Below are positions 38,427 to 47,099 of a DNA stretch of 64,000 nucleotides, one piece after another (positions within the stretch are counted from its first letter, which is position 1; each line of letters starts with the position of its first letter). A program made the translations under genes and the position numbers. This DNA comes from Brucella pituitosa (GTDB taxonomy: Bacteria > Pseudomonadota > Alphaproteobacteria > Rhizobiales > Rhizobiaceae): positions 558,001 to 622,000 of the forward strand of contig NZ_PYSY02000001.1 of NCBI RefSeq assembly GCF_003049685.1, written 5' to 3'. The notes under the pieces were generated by a model. That model did no database searches. It saw only the letters and a program-made list of their open reading frames with translations, and was not told where the DNA came from.

Positions 38427-40052
38427 TTATTCGGCTGGCTGCATCGTGGTGCCGGCTACAGGCCGGGCACCGCCCATTGGGGCTTCTTTGCGCAGATTGC
38501 CGCGAATGGTCTGGTAGACGTTCCATGCCATCACCAGTCCACCGGCGAGGTAAAGCAGACCGCCTGCCGTACGGATCACGTAGTAAGGGAACATTGCGAG
38601 CACGGTTTCGGCGAAGGAATAGACGAGGAAACCCTGATCGTCGTATTCGCGCCACATCAGGCCCTGCTGAATGCCGGCAACCCACATGGCGGCGGCATAG
38701 AGCACGATGCCGAGTGTTGCGAGCCAGAAGTGCCAGTTGACCATGCGGATCGAATAGAGGCGTTCACGGTCCCATAGTTTTGGTGTGAGGTAGTAAACGG
38801 CAGCAAATGTGATCATGCCATTCCAGCCGAGCGCACCAGCATGGACGTGACCGATGGTCCAGTCCGTATAGTGGGACAGCGAATTGACCGCCTTGATCGA
38901 CAGCATCGGACCTTCAAAGGTTGCCATGCCGTAGAAGGCAATTGCTGCAACCATCAGACGGATGATCGGATCGGTACGAACCTTGTCCCATGCGCCGGAA
39001 AGCGTCATCAGACCGTTGATCATGCCACCCCATGAAGGCATCCAGAGCATGATCGAGAACACCATGCCGAGCGTCTGCGCCCAATCGGGAACAGCCGTGT
39101 AATGGAGGTGGTGAGGGCCAGCCCAGATATAGAGGAAGATGATCGACCAGAAGTGAACGATCGACAGGCGATAGGAATAGACCGGACGGTTCGCCTGCTT
39201 GGGTACGAAATAGTACATCATCGCGAGAAATGGCACGGTCAGGAAGAACGCAACTGCGTTATGACCATACCACCACTGTGTCACGGCATCCTGCACGCCT
39301 GCGAAGGCCGAATAGCTCTTCACGCCGAGGAACGATACCGGGATCGCCAGATTGTTGATGATGTGCAACATGGCGATGGTGATGATGAACGACAGGTAGA
39401 ACCAGTTTGCCACGTAGATATGTGGTTCTTTGCGCTTCAACACGGTGCCGAGGAAGACAACGAGATAGGCGACCCAGACGATGGTAAGCCAGATATCGAC
39501 ATACCATTCCGGTTCAGCATATTCGCGGCTCTGCGTGATGCCGAGCAGATAGCCGGTTGCAGCCATCACGATGAAGAGTTGGTAGCCCCAGAACACGAAC
39601 CAGGCCAGATCGCCGCCAATGAGGCGGGCGCGACAGGTGCGCTGCACGACATAGAAGGATGAGGCGATCAGGATGTTACCGCCAAACGCAAAAACAACTG
39701 CTGAGGTGTGCAGCGGACGCAAGCGGCCAAAGTTCAGATAGGGTTCCAGATTGAGATCGGGAAAAGCGAGCTGGGCCGCGATAAGTACACCGACCAGAAA
39801 GCCAACGACACCCCAGAAGACCGTTGCGATCACGCCGTAGCGGATCGGTCCGTCCATATAGGTGGACTGATCGACCTTTTTTGGCGCAAGGCCATAATCG
39901 GCGTTCCGCATCAGCAAAATGGTGAAGATGGCAAGTGTAGCGAACAGAATCCACATATGGGTTCTGAACAACTCATCATGAGAAAATCCGGCCAGAAGCA
40001 CGGCAAAAAGTGCTCCCAGACCAGAAAGGACTGTTCCAGCGGCGTAGTTCAT
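38427..40052 (-). CDS. ccoN: cbb3 oxidase catalytic subunit I
   Basis: CcoN (FixN), 541 residues and about 12 membrane helices, holds heme b and the heme b3-CuB site where O2 is reduced. [35 protein letters not shown] carries the CuB His and the Tyr cross-link region; [25 protein letters not shown] has the histidine pair, and [12 protein letters not shown] the distal heme ligands. It is the first gene of ccoNOQP, and a perfect FNR/FixK box lies 90 bp upstream, so expression should rise under low oxygen. Confidence 0.98.
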   Translation of the reverse strand: MNYAAGTVLSGLGALFAVLLAGFSHDELFRTHMWILFATLAIFTILLMRNADYGLAPKKVDQSTYMDGPIRYGVIATVFWGVVGFLVGVLIAAQLAFPDLNLEPYLNFGRLRPLHTSAVVFAFGGNILIASSFYVVQRTCRARLIGGDLAWFVFWGYQLFIVMAATGYLLGITQSREYAEPEWYVDIWLTIVWVAYLVVFLGTVLKRKEPHIYVANWFYLSFIITIAMLHIINNLAIPVSFLGVKSYSAFAGVQDAVTQWWYGHNAVAFFLTVPFLAMMYYFVPKQANRPVYSYRLSIVHFWSIIFLYIWAGPHHLHYTAVPDWAQTLGMVFSIMLWMPSWGGMINGLMTLSGAWDKVRTDPIIRLMVAAIAFYGMATFEGPMLSIKAVNSLSHYTDWTIGHVHAGALGWNGMITFAAVYYLTPKLWDRERLYSIRMVNWHFWLATLGIVLYAAAMWVAGIQQGLMWREYDDQGFLVYSFAETVLAMFPYYVIRTAGGLLYLAGGLVMAWNVYQTIRGNLRKEAPMGGARPVAGTTMQPAE

Positions 40053-40141
40053 CTAATCCCCTCGCAGCGCAAGTCAGAAGCTGTCGAAGTGAAGACAGCT
40101 ATAGCGATAGTTCTCTATCGGCTCTCTGCGAAAGGGTGTCA

Positions 40142-40155
40142 TTGATCTAAATCAA
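40142..40155 (-). promoter_or_regulatory. FNR/FixK box upstream of ccoN
   Basis: TTGATctaaATCAA is a perfect 5-4-5 palindrome matching the anaerobox of FnrL/FixK regulators. Centred about 96 bp before the ccoN ATG, it would put a class II start site near 40107, next to a gatagagaa -10-like stretch and a small hairpin at 40105-40120. Low-oxygen activation of ccoNOQP is expected from this family of operons. Confidence 0.88.
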
Positions 40156-40166
40156 CGAGCGTTAGA

Positions 40167-40210
40167 GCGCATCCCGAAAAGTGTGAAACGGTTTTCGGAC
40201 AAGATGCGCG
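40167..40210 (+). repeat. Extragenic palindromic element, copy 7
   Basis: Full-length main-type element, almost identical to copy 1 (arms gcgcatc/gatgcgc, inner ccgaaaa/ttttcgg), 12 bp from the FNR box. A degenerate second-palindrome remnant may follow to about 40240. Confidence 0.85.
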
Positions 40211-40274
40211 CCAAAACAAAAGATCGGAGCGCCTGCGATGAATTGGGAGTTTCGGGGGAAGTCAGTTGCCAAGT

Positions 40275-40307
40275 GTGATGCGTCGGCATCTCAGCGCCTT
40301 GGTATTA
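40275..40307 (-). repeat. Half copy of the Bru-RS-like element
   Basis: Matches the right half of the 105-bp element at 45808-45912 (gtgatgcgt, gcatct, gccttggtat with few changes) and includes a gatgc/gcatc hairpin. Its end supplies the TAA stop codon of the histidine kinase gene (40305-40307). Confidence 0.65.
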
Positions 40308-41666
40308 TGCCGCAGCTTGTGTCGGAATAATGAGGAGGGCACGCAGGCCACCTTCAGCACGGTTATGCAACTGCACCTCACCGCCCATACGTGTTGCTGC
40401 CATTTGGACAATTGGAAGGCCAAGACCGCTGCCGTTCTCGCTTCTGTTCGCACCGCGATAGAAGCGTTCGGTCACATGGATCATTTCCTCCGGCGGTATG
40501 CCAGGCCCGTCATCCTCAACAGTGAAGACGAGATGTTCGCCATCCTGATAAAGGCTGCATCGTACCGAACCGCCTTCCGGCGAATGGTTGACGGCGTTCT
40601 CGATCAGATTGCGCATAGCGAGCGTAAAGAGGTGCGGATATTGCATGGTTACAAGCGGCAGGTTGTCGGGTAGCTCGACCTTCACGCCACGATGCGCCGC
40701 GAGCATCCGCATATCCGTTGAGATAGAAACCAGAAGCTGGCAAGCGGGTTCGGGTGCCGGTGGTTCCATTTCGTCGCCTGTTTCGAGTGCTGCCAGATCA
40801 AGCAACTGGTTGACCAGACGGCTGGTGCGATCCACGCCAGCTGCAATCTGACGAACGGCATTGATACGCATGGTATCGTCTTTTGCACTCTCGGCAATCT
40901 GAGCCTGCGTTTTGAGGCCCGCAAGCGGGGTTTTCAATTCGTGTGCGGCAAAGATTGCGAAATTACGTTCGCGTTCCCGCGCTTCTTCCACACGATGGAA
41001 AAGCCCGTTCAGCGCCGAAACAGCCGGGGCAATTTCTGACGGAAGTTTCTCTTCTCGGAGTGGCCGTAAGTCTCTCGCATCCCGTTTGGACAAGATTGCT
41101 GCAAGGTTGCTCAATGGGTTGAGTCCACGCCGCACGCACAGCCAGATCATACCAGCAAGGATCGGCAGCAGAAGCAGTGCCGGTAGTACGACGCCTGTCA
41201 CCACGTTTTGCACAAGCCGCTCACGCACTGAAAGGCTATCGCCCACCATCACGCGCAGTCCGAGCTTTGTATTTTCAACCGCAAATACTCGCCAGCGGTC
41301 GCCCGCGACAATCGTGTCCGAGAAGCCGTTGGCCACATCGGTCAGGCGTTCACCTGGTGCGCTTTCGGACCGTCCAACAAGTCTGCCGTCGATTGCCCAG
41401 ATCTGGCAGAAAAGCTGGCGATCATAATGGGGAAAATCATCCATCGGCTTGAGTGAAAGCTGTCCGCCGTCGCCATCGGGATTAACCTCAACGCGCCGCT
41501 CGATCAAAAGCGAATTGACCATGCGGGCGGCTTCCATCAAGCGCGCATCGAGCACTTTTTCGAGGCGCGACTGCGTGCTCACATGAATCCAGATCACGGC
41601 AAACAACCAGACGAGACAGGTGATGCCGATCAATATGCCGGTGAGGCGACTGCGAATGGAGTTCAT
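40305..41666 (-). CDS. Two-component sensor histidine kinase, QseC/TctE-like
   Basis: A 453-residue inner-membrane kinase. It has an N-terminal membrane helix (ILIGITCLVWLFAVIWIHV), a periplasmic sensor domain to about residue 155, a second helix (VVLPALLLLPILAGMIWL), and a DHp domain with the phospho-acceptor His in FAAHELKTPLAGL. The ATPase domain shows NLIENAVNHSPEGG, DDGPGIP and GSGLGLPIV. Its start overlaps the response regulator stop by 4 bp. Divergence from dsbD hints at sensing envelope or metal stress, but the signal is unknown. The stop codon lies in a repeat half copy. Confidence 0.94.
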   Translation of the reverse strand: MNSIRSRLTGILIGITCLVWLFAVIWIHVSTQSRLEKVLDARLMEAARMVNSLLIERRVEVNPDGDGGQLSLKPMDDFPHYDRQLFCQIWAIDGRLVGRSESAPGERLTDVANGFSDTIVAGDRWRVFAVENTKLGLRVMVGDSLSVRERLVQNVVTGVVLPALLLLPILAGMIWLCVRRGLNPLSNLAAILSKRDARDLRPLREEKLPSEIAPAVSALNGLFHRVEEARERERNFAIFAAHELKTPLAGLKTQAQIAESAKDDTMRINAVRQIAAGVDRTSRLVNQLLDLAALETGDEMEPPAPEPACQLLVSISTDMRMLAAHRGVKVELPDNLPLVTMQYPHLFTLAMRNLIENAVNHSPEGGSVRCSLYQDGEHLVFTVEDDGPGIPPEEMIHVTERFYRGANRSENGSGLGLPIVQMAATRMGGEVQLHNRAEGGLRALLIIPTQAAA

Positions 41667-42328
41667 GCCTGAGCTCCCGCGAGCCTGTAACCGACACCGC
41701 GCACAGTCTCGATAAAGCCTGAACCAAGCTTGGAGCGCAGGTGATGGATATGCACTTCGACTGCGTTGCTTTCGACTTCTTCCTGCCAGCCATAAAGCGC
41801 TTCTTCGAGCGATGACTTGGAAACCGTCGCTGTCGGGCGTTCCATCAAAGTACGCAATATCGAAAATTCACGTCGTGTCAGGCGAAGCGGCTCGCCCTTG
41901 AATTGTACCGACATTTCGGCCGGATCAAGTTCTACGCCTTGCCATTCAAGTGTAGCACTGGCGCGACCTGAGCCGCGCCGTGCAATGGCTCGAACGCGTG
42001 CAGCAAGCTCGTGCAGATCGAAGGGTTTGCCGACGTAATCATCTGCACCTGCATCAAGCCCTGCAATGCGTTCGGGCACCTGGTCACGTGCGGTCAGCAA
42101 GAGGACCGGTGTTTCATCTCGCGCCTGCCGCATGGATTTCAGGATGTCGAGACCTGAGCCATCCGGCAGCATCAGGTCGAGCACAACCGCGTTGTAATTC
42201 TGGGCGGCAAGCGCTGCTTCCGCATCGCCACAACTTGCAACAGCATCCACGGTGAATCCGGCTAATCCCAGACCCACGGAAAGCCCGTCGAGCAGGATTG
42301 CATCGTCTTCAACCACCAGAATGCGCAT
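41663..42328 (-). CDS. OmpR/PhoB family response regulator
   Basis: A 221-residue regulator with a receiver domain (acidic pair Glu8-Asp9, phospho-accepting Asp51 in VVLDLMLPDG, Lys101 in GKPFD) and a C-terminal winged HTH (LRLTRREFSILRTLMERPT, AVEVHIHHLRSKL, IETVRGVGYRL). It heads the two-gene operon with the kinase and is divergent from dsbD across 140 bp, so dsbD is a likely target. Confidence 0.95.
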   Translation of the reverse strand: MRILVVEDDAILLDGLSVGLGLAGFTVDAVASCGDAEAALAAQNYNAVVLDLMLPDGSGLDILKSMRQARDETPVLLLTARDQVPERIAGLDAGADDYVGKPFDLHELAARVRAIARRGSGRASATLEWQGVELDPAEMSVQFKGEPLRLTRREFSILRTLMERPTATVSKSSLEEALYGWQEEVESNAVEVHIHHLRSKLGSGFIETVRGVGYRLAGAQA

Positions 42329-42468
42329 GTGTCTTCCTGTTTCCGCCTTGTTTCATCTGTAAGCGGCTTCTCGCTTTGCCAGCTTAAGGCTGCCTTAAGG
42401 TGACGACAGCATTTGCTTTTTACAACCTAAACTATTTTGCACGAATCAAATTACCCGGAATAACCCGA

Positions 42469-44253
42469 ATGCGCTTTTTCGCGATACTCGCCGCTTTTCT
42501 TATGTTTGCTTTTTCACCTGTGCTGGCTGCAAGCCCGCTGCCGGTCGATGATGCTTTTGGTTTAAGTGTAGCGAAGGATGGCGACAACCGGCTCCTGCTG
42601 AACTGGCAGATTTCCGACGGCTACTATCTCTATCGCGATCATATCGAAGCAAAAGATGCAAAAGGCGCAGCACTTACCGTCGATACGCAACCGGGCATCA
42701 CCAAGGATGATCCGAATTTCGGACGGCTCGAAGTCTATTACACGCGAGCAAGTGCCAGTGTTCCGGTGGGTAGCGAGCCCATTCAGCTGACCTATCAAGG
42801 GTGTCAGGAAGATGGAATCTGCTATCGCCCTGAAACCCGTACCATTGATCCGGTGACGCTCGCAGTCAGCAGCCAGATGGGTAAGGCTTTTTCGCAAGGC
42901 TCTCCATTTACGGCCGCCTCAACTCCGAATGACCAAGGCAAAGCTTTCGCACTCGCTCCTGAAAAAGGCATGATCGAAAGTCTTCTCGATCAGGGCGGTT
43001 CAGCGCTGGTGATTGCTGCGTTTCTTGCTTTCGGCGTGCTGCTGGCTTTTACGCCTTGCGTGTTCCCAATCTATCCGATTGTTGCGGGAACTCTGGCGCG
43101 AGAAGGCGAAAAACTTACTGCACGACGTGGCTTCGTTCTGTCCAGTACCTATGTCGTCAGCCTCGCACTTGGTTTTGCAGTCATCGGCGCTATTGCGGGC
43201 TGGTCCGGCCAAAACCTGCAAATGGTACTGCAGTCCAAATGGATGGCGCTGGCACTTGCCGGAATATTCACCTTGCTTGCCCTGTCGATGTTTGGCCTGT
43301 TCCAAATACAGCTGCCATCCTCTTGGGTGAGCGCAGTTTCAGCTAAAACCGGGCAGCGCACCGGTTCAAAGCGCTCCGCCGCAGTTCTCGGCTTTTCGTC
43401 GGTGTTGATCGTCGGCCCTTGTGTTACGGCGCCCTTGGCAGGTGCGCTGCTTTATATCGCACAAACCGCCAATGTTGCCCTTGGAGCCAGCGCCTTGTTC
43501 GCGCTTGGTATTGGTAAAGGCTTGCCTTTGATCGCATTCGCTACGCTTGGCGCAGGCACCTTGCCACGTGCCGGGGCGTGGATGGAAATGTTCAAGCAGG
43601 TCTTTGGCTTTGGTTTTCTCGCAACCGCTATTTTCATGGCCGCGCCCTTGCTGCCATCGGGCGTGGATATGGTGCTTTGGGCCTTGCTGCTGTTTGGCGT
43701 TGCAAGCTTTGCCTTTCTCAAGATACCGGGGCGCAGTGTCGTCGCCCGCACCATTGGCACGACGGCCTTCGTCTATGGCGTCATTTTGATGCTCGGGGTG
43801 GCTTCTGGTGGTCGCGATCCATTGCAACCGCTGGCGGCATTGGTTAATCGTGACGTTAACCATAACTTGGCCGAGCTGCGATTCGCGCCGGTCGAAACGG
43901 TTTCTGCCCTTCAGGAAAAGCTGGATGCGGCGCACGGCGACAAGCCGACGCTGGTCTATTTCACGGCAGATTGGTGCGTCAGCTGCTCTACTGTGGAGCG
44001 GCGCGTCCTGCCGGATGCAGGCGTGAAGAAAGCGCTTGGCGGATATCAGCTTATCAAGGCGGATGTCTCGGACCTCAATGCGGGCAATGCCGATCTCATG
44101 GCAAAGCTTAAAGTAGCAGGTCCGCCAACCATGGTTTTCTTCAACAATGCCAGCAAAGAGCCTGAAGGAACAAGATTGGTCGGCGATGTATCGTCGGCAA
44201 CCATTGAACGTTCTGTCGGACTTCTAAAGGCCGGTGAGAAACAAGGCTTATGA
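42469..44253 (+). CDS. dsbD: Thiol:disulfide interchange protein DsbD
   Basis: Inner-membrane protein that carries electrons from cytosolic thioredoxin to periplasmic thiol proteins, for example in cytochrome c maturation. From ATG 42469 the 594-residue product has a signal peptide (MRFFAILAAFLMFAFSPVLA), an N-terminal alpha domain with YQGCQEDGICYRPE, eight membrane segments with paired Cys in FTPCVFPIYPI and GPCVTAPL, and a C-terminal thioredoxin domain with WCVSC. All six redox cysteines are present. The frame is open to 42400 but the signal peptide fixes the start. A palindromic repeat starts 3 bp after its stop. Confidence 0.95.
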   Translation: MRFFAILAAFLMFAFSPVLAASPLPVDDAFGLSVAKDGDNRLLLNWQISDGYYLYRDHIEAKDAKGAALTVDTQPGITKDDPNFGRLEVYYTRASASVPVGSEPIQLTYQGCQEDGICYRPETRTIDPVTLAVSSQMGKAFSQGSPFTAASTPNDQGKAFALAPEKGMIESLLDQGGSALVIAAFLAFGVLLAFTPCVFPIYPIVAGTLAREGEKLTARRGFVLSSTYVVSLALGFAVIGAIAGWSGQNLQMVLQSKWMALALAGIFTLLALSMFGLFQIQLPSSWVSAVSAKTGQRTGSKRSAAVLGFSSVLIVGPCVTAPLAGALLYIAQTANVALGASALFALGIGKGLPLIAFATLGAGTLPRAGAWMEMFKQVFGFGFLATAIFMAAPLLPSGVDMVLWALLLFGVASFAFLKIPGRSVVARTIGTTAFVYGVILMLGVASGGRDPLQPLAALVNRDVNHNLAELRFAPVETVSALQEKLDAAHGDKPTLVYFTADWCVSCSTVERRVLPDAGVKKALGGYQLIKADVSDLNAGNADLMAKLKVAGPPTMVFFNNASKEPEGTRLVGDVSSATIERSVGLLKAGEKQGL

Positions 44254-44255
44254 GA

Positions 44256-44356
44256 GCGCGTCCCGAAAAGTGGAAACCGGTTTTCGGAACAAGACGCGCG
44301 TCAAAACGAAAGGTTAGAGCGCCGATCTGATTCAATCAGATCGAAATGCGCTCTAA
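44256..44356 (+). repeat. Composite palindromic unit after dsbD (copy 8 plus second palindrome)
   Basis: First element 44256-44300 (inner ccgaaaa/ttttcgg, arms gcgcgtc/gacgcgc). Second palindrome 44314-44356 has arms ttagagcgc/gcgctctaa outside and a perfect 10-bp inner stem cgatctgatt/aatcagatcg. The whole unit is 101 bp and begins 3 bp after the dsbD stop. Confidence 0.85.
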
Positions 44357-44363
44357 ATTGAAC

Positions 44364-45194
44364 ATGGCTCGGGGACATTTGGGGTATGGGGCATTGACCA
44401 CTCACAATCAAAAGGGGCGCTCAACTGCGTCCTTAGCGCGACTGATATTGATCAGCCTTCTGCCGTTTGCAGTTGCGGCTTGCACGACGACATCGTCAGA
44501 TAGGCCGATCGCAGTGACGATGCCAGAGACGGTTGCTGTCGCTCCCCAGCCCGTGGCTGCAGCACCTGTTGTTGAGCCTTTGCCAGAGCCTGAAGTGCAG
44601 ACGGCAAAGAGCGAATATGAAGTCATGTATGGCGCGGTCAATGATGGCGGTAATCAGATTGCGGCACTTGATCTGAGCAAAATCGCCGAGCGTAATCTGC
44701 GCAAGCAGGTGAACTACCAGACCAGCCATCCGGTTGGAACCATCATTGTCGATCCCTATGCACGCTATCTTTATCTCGTGCAGCCCGGCGGCAAGGCCAT
44801 GCGCTACTCCGTGGGCGTTGGTCGCGCTGGCCTGACTTTTAGCGGCGAAGCAAAGGTTGCCTATAAAGCGCAGTGGCCGCGTTGGACACCGACGCAGAAT
44901 ATGATCAAGCGCAATCCTGATCACTATGCGAAATATGCCAAGGGTCTGGAAGGCGGCATCCGCAATCCACTCGGCGCGCGAGCCCTTTATCTCTATCGCG
45001 ACGGCAAAGATACGCTCTATCGCATCCACGGTACGAATGAGCCATGGTCCGTCGGTAAAGCCGCATCTTCAGGCTGCATTCGTCTTTTCAACCAGGACAT
45101 TCTCGACCTTCACAAGCGTGTTTCCAGCGGAAGCCGTGTCGTCGTTCTGGACAAGTCTCAATCTAGGTCCCAGTCTGGGCAAGGAGAAAGCTAA
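44364..45194 (+). CDS. L,D-transpeptidase (YkuD) lipoprotein
   Basis: Cell-wall enzyme that forms 3-3 peptidoglycan cross-links or attaches proteins to peptidoglycan. A hydrophobic stretch LARLILISLLPFAVAAC ends in a lipobox (VAAC), so the mature protein is probably a lipoprotein. The YkuD domain follows from about residue 120, with active site IHGTNEPWSVGKAASSGCIRL (catalytic His and Cys). The start is uncertain: ATG 44346 lies inside a repeat arm, ATG 44364 is used here, and TTG 44394 after GGGG would give a shorter signal peptide. It overlaps the DsbA-like gene by one base. Confidence 0.9.
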   Translation: MARGHLGYGALTTHNQKGRSTASLARLILISLLPFAVAACTTTSSDRPIAVTMPETVAVAPQPVAAAPVVEPLPEPEVQTAKSEYEVMYGAVNDGGNQIAALDLSKIAERNLRKQVNYQTSHPVGTIIVDPYARYLYLVQPGGKAMRYSVGVGRAGLTFSGEAKVAYKAQWPRWTPTQNMIKRNPDHYAKYAKGLEGGIRNPLGARALYLYRDGKDTLYRIHGTNEPWSVGKAASSGCIRLFNQDILDLHKRVSSGSRVVVLDKSQSRSQSGQGES

Positions 45195-45808
45195 TGATCA
45201 ATCGTCGTCAGATGCTGGCAGCAACCGCAGCCGGTGCCGCAACAATAGCCATTTCTGGCGGCGAGAGCTTCGCTCAGCGTGTGCCGACCGTCGCCGATGT
45301 TCTTTATGACAAGGAAATCCCGGTTCTCGGTAATCCCAATGGCGACGTCACTATCGTTGAATATTTCGACTATCAGTGTCCCTACTGCAAAAAGGGCCAC
45401 GCTGAACTGATGCGCGTTGTCGAAAATGACGGCAAGGTGCGGCTGGTGTTGAAAGACTGGATTATCTTTGGTGACAACTCTGCCTATCCGGCGCGACTGG
45501 TGCTGGCAGCCGAAAAGTCGGGTGATTATGTCAAGGCGATGGAAGCCATGATGCTAACACCGGGTCGTCTGACCAAGGACCAGACGGATGCAGCACTTAA
45601 GAAAGCTGGTCTTGATCCGAAAAAGCTTGAAGCTGCTTACAAAGCCGACGCTGCTCGGATCAACGGTATTCTTGAGCGCAACATGGAACAGGGTGAAGCC
45701 TTTAATTTTGGCGGCACGCCATCGTTTGTCATAGGCACTAGACTTTATGGTGGCGTGATGAATGAGCAGAGCCTGATCGACGCTATCAAGGAAGCGCGCA
45801 AGGCCTAA
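45194..45808 (+). CDS. DsbA-family periplasmic oxidoreductase (ScsC/Com1-like)
   Basis: A 204-residue exported thioredoxin-fold protein. The N-terminus MINRRQMLAATAAGAATIA looks like a twin-arginine signal, cut near SFAQR. DYQCPYCKKGHAELM carries the CPYC active site and GGTPSFVIG the cis-Pro loop. In this family it oxidises, isomerises or reduces periplasmic disulfides, and dsbD two genes upstream may keep it reduced. It is translationally coupled to the L,D-transpeptidase (1-base overlap); some L,D-transpeptidases have a catalytic Cys needing reduction, so the link is functional in principle. Confidence 0.92.
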   Translation: MINRRQMLAATAAGAATIAISGGESFAQRVPTVADVLYDKEIPVLGNPNGDVTIVEYFDYQCPYCKKGHAELMRVVENDGKVRLVLKDWIIFGDNSAYPARLVLAAEKSGDYVKAMEAMMLTPGRLTKDQTDAALKKAGLDPKKLEAAYKADAARINGILERNMEQGEAFNFGGTPSFVIGTRLYGGVMNEQSLIDAIKEARKA

Positions 45809-45912
45809 TACCAAAGTTCATTGAGTGAAACTCATTGGACTTTGGTTAAGCCCGAGTGGCGCTTGAACTTTATCAAGGCGTGATGCGTTAGCATCTTGAG
45901 CCGCCTTGGTAT
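45808..45912. repeat. 105-bp Bru-RS-like palindromic element
   Basis: Ends ataccaa (45808-45814) and ttggtat (45906-45912) are inverted; internal hairpins include gatgc/gcatc at 45884-45897. Length and extragenic palindromic structure fit the Brucella Bru-RS elements of about 103-105 bp. The left end overlaps the TAA stop of the DsbA-like gene. Assignment to Bru-RS is from memory of size and structure. Confidence 0.65.
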
Positions 45913-46004
45913 AAAAAGCGTTTCAAAAATTTGAAAGCAAGCAGCGGAGTGTTGTCGGTCTTGTTAAGCGTTAGCTTTCCTTCATAGTAAGAAGGATAAC
46001 GGAC

Positions 46005-47099
46005 ATGAACCTGATGACACGCACGCTGACAAGCAACAATGACACTGATGAAAGCCGTTGGCTAAAAGTGCTGGCGCGCGACAAGGCATCAGATGGCGAA
46101 TTCGTTTACGCTGTACGCACGACGGGCGTTTTTTGCCGTCCGTCGTGCCCATCGCGCCGTGGTAAACGCGAAAATGTTCAGTTTTTTATTACTTGCGACG
46201 ATGCGGAGCACGCTGGCTTTCGCCCTTGCATGCGGTGCAAGCCGCATGTCGATGCAACGCTGGAGACACAAAATACTGCGCGTTACGCGGATATGGTTTC
46301 CGCCGCCTGCCGCTTCATCGAAAATGCCGATGAAGTTCCGGCACTCGAGGAGATTGCACGCGTTGCCGGTGCCAGCCCAGCACATTTCCATCGCATCTTT
46401 AAAAGCTTTACTGGTCTGACGCCGAAGGCCTATGCCGATGCACATCGCGCAGGAAAAATGCGCGCAGCCCTCAAAGCCAATGACATTCGCGTAACGGACG
46501 CGATCTACGAGGCAGGCTATAATTCTTCCAGCCGTTTCTATGAGGCTTCGGACAAGATCCTCGGCATGAAGCCGAAGGCCTACAAGTCCGGCGGTGAAAA
46601 CGAAACCATCCGCTTTGCCATTGGACAATCCGCCCTGGGTGCTGTTTTGGTAGCCGAAAGCGGGAAGGGGGTCTGTGCCATTCTGATGGGCGACGATCCA
46701 CAGGAGCTGATTGCCGATCTGGAAAAGCGTTTTCCCAAAGCGCAGCTTGTGGGAGCAGACCGCGATTTCGAGGATCACATCGCGCAGGTCATCGGCTTTG
46801 TCGAAAATCCCGGCATAGGATTCGATCTGCCGCTTGATTTAAGAGGCACAGCTTTTCAGCAGCGCGTGTGGCAGGCATTGCGAGATATTCCGCTTGGAAA
46901 AACAGTAAGTTATAGCGATCTTGCGCAAACGATCGGTCTGCCCAAATCAACGCGTGCGGTGGCACAAGCCTGTGGTGCCAACAAGATTGCTGTTGCAGTT
47001 CCATGCCATCGCGTGGTGCGCAATGATGGCGGCCTGTCCGGTTATCGCTGGGGTGTTGAACGCAAGCGTGATTTGCTCGAAAGAGAGCGCCAGTCATGA
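46005..47099 (+). CDS. ada: Ada: methylphosphotriester/O6-methylguanine-DNA methyltransferase and activator
   Basis: Bifunctional adaptive-response protein of 364 residues. The N-terminal zinc domain has Cys44 and Cys48 (GVFCRPSCPSRR) and Cys75 and Cys78 (FRPCMRCKPH), equivalent to the phosphotriester acceptor and Zn ligands. An AraC-type HTH follows at about residues 100-190 (LEEIARVAGASPAHFHRIFK). The C-terminal MGMT domain has VAVPCHRVVRNDGGLSGYRWG with the O6-alkyl acceptor Cys. It overlaps the next gene by 4 bp (ATGA), forming an alkylation-repair pair. Confidence 0.97.
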   Translation: MNLMTRTLTSNNDTDESRWLKVLARDKASDGEFVYAVRTTGVFCRPSCPSRRGKRENVQFFITCDDAEHAGFRPCMRCKPHVDATLETQNTARYADMVSAACRFIENADEVPALEEIARVAGASPAHFHRIFKSFTGLTPKAYADAHRAGKMRAALKANDIRVTDAIYEAGYNSSSRFYEASDKILGMKPKAYKSGGENETIRFAIGQSALGAVLVAESGKGVCAILMGDDPQELIADLEKRFPKAQLVGADRDFEDHIAQVIGFVENPGIGFDLPLDLRGTAFQQRVWQALRDIPLGKTVSYSDLAQTIGLPKSTRAVAQACGANKIAVAVPCHRVVRNDGGLSGYRWGVERKRDLLERERQS

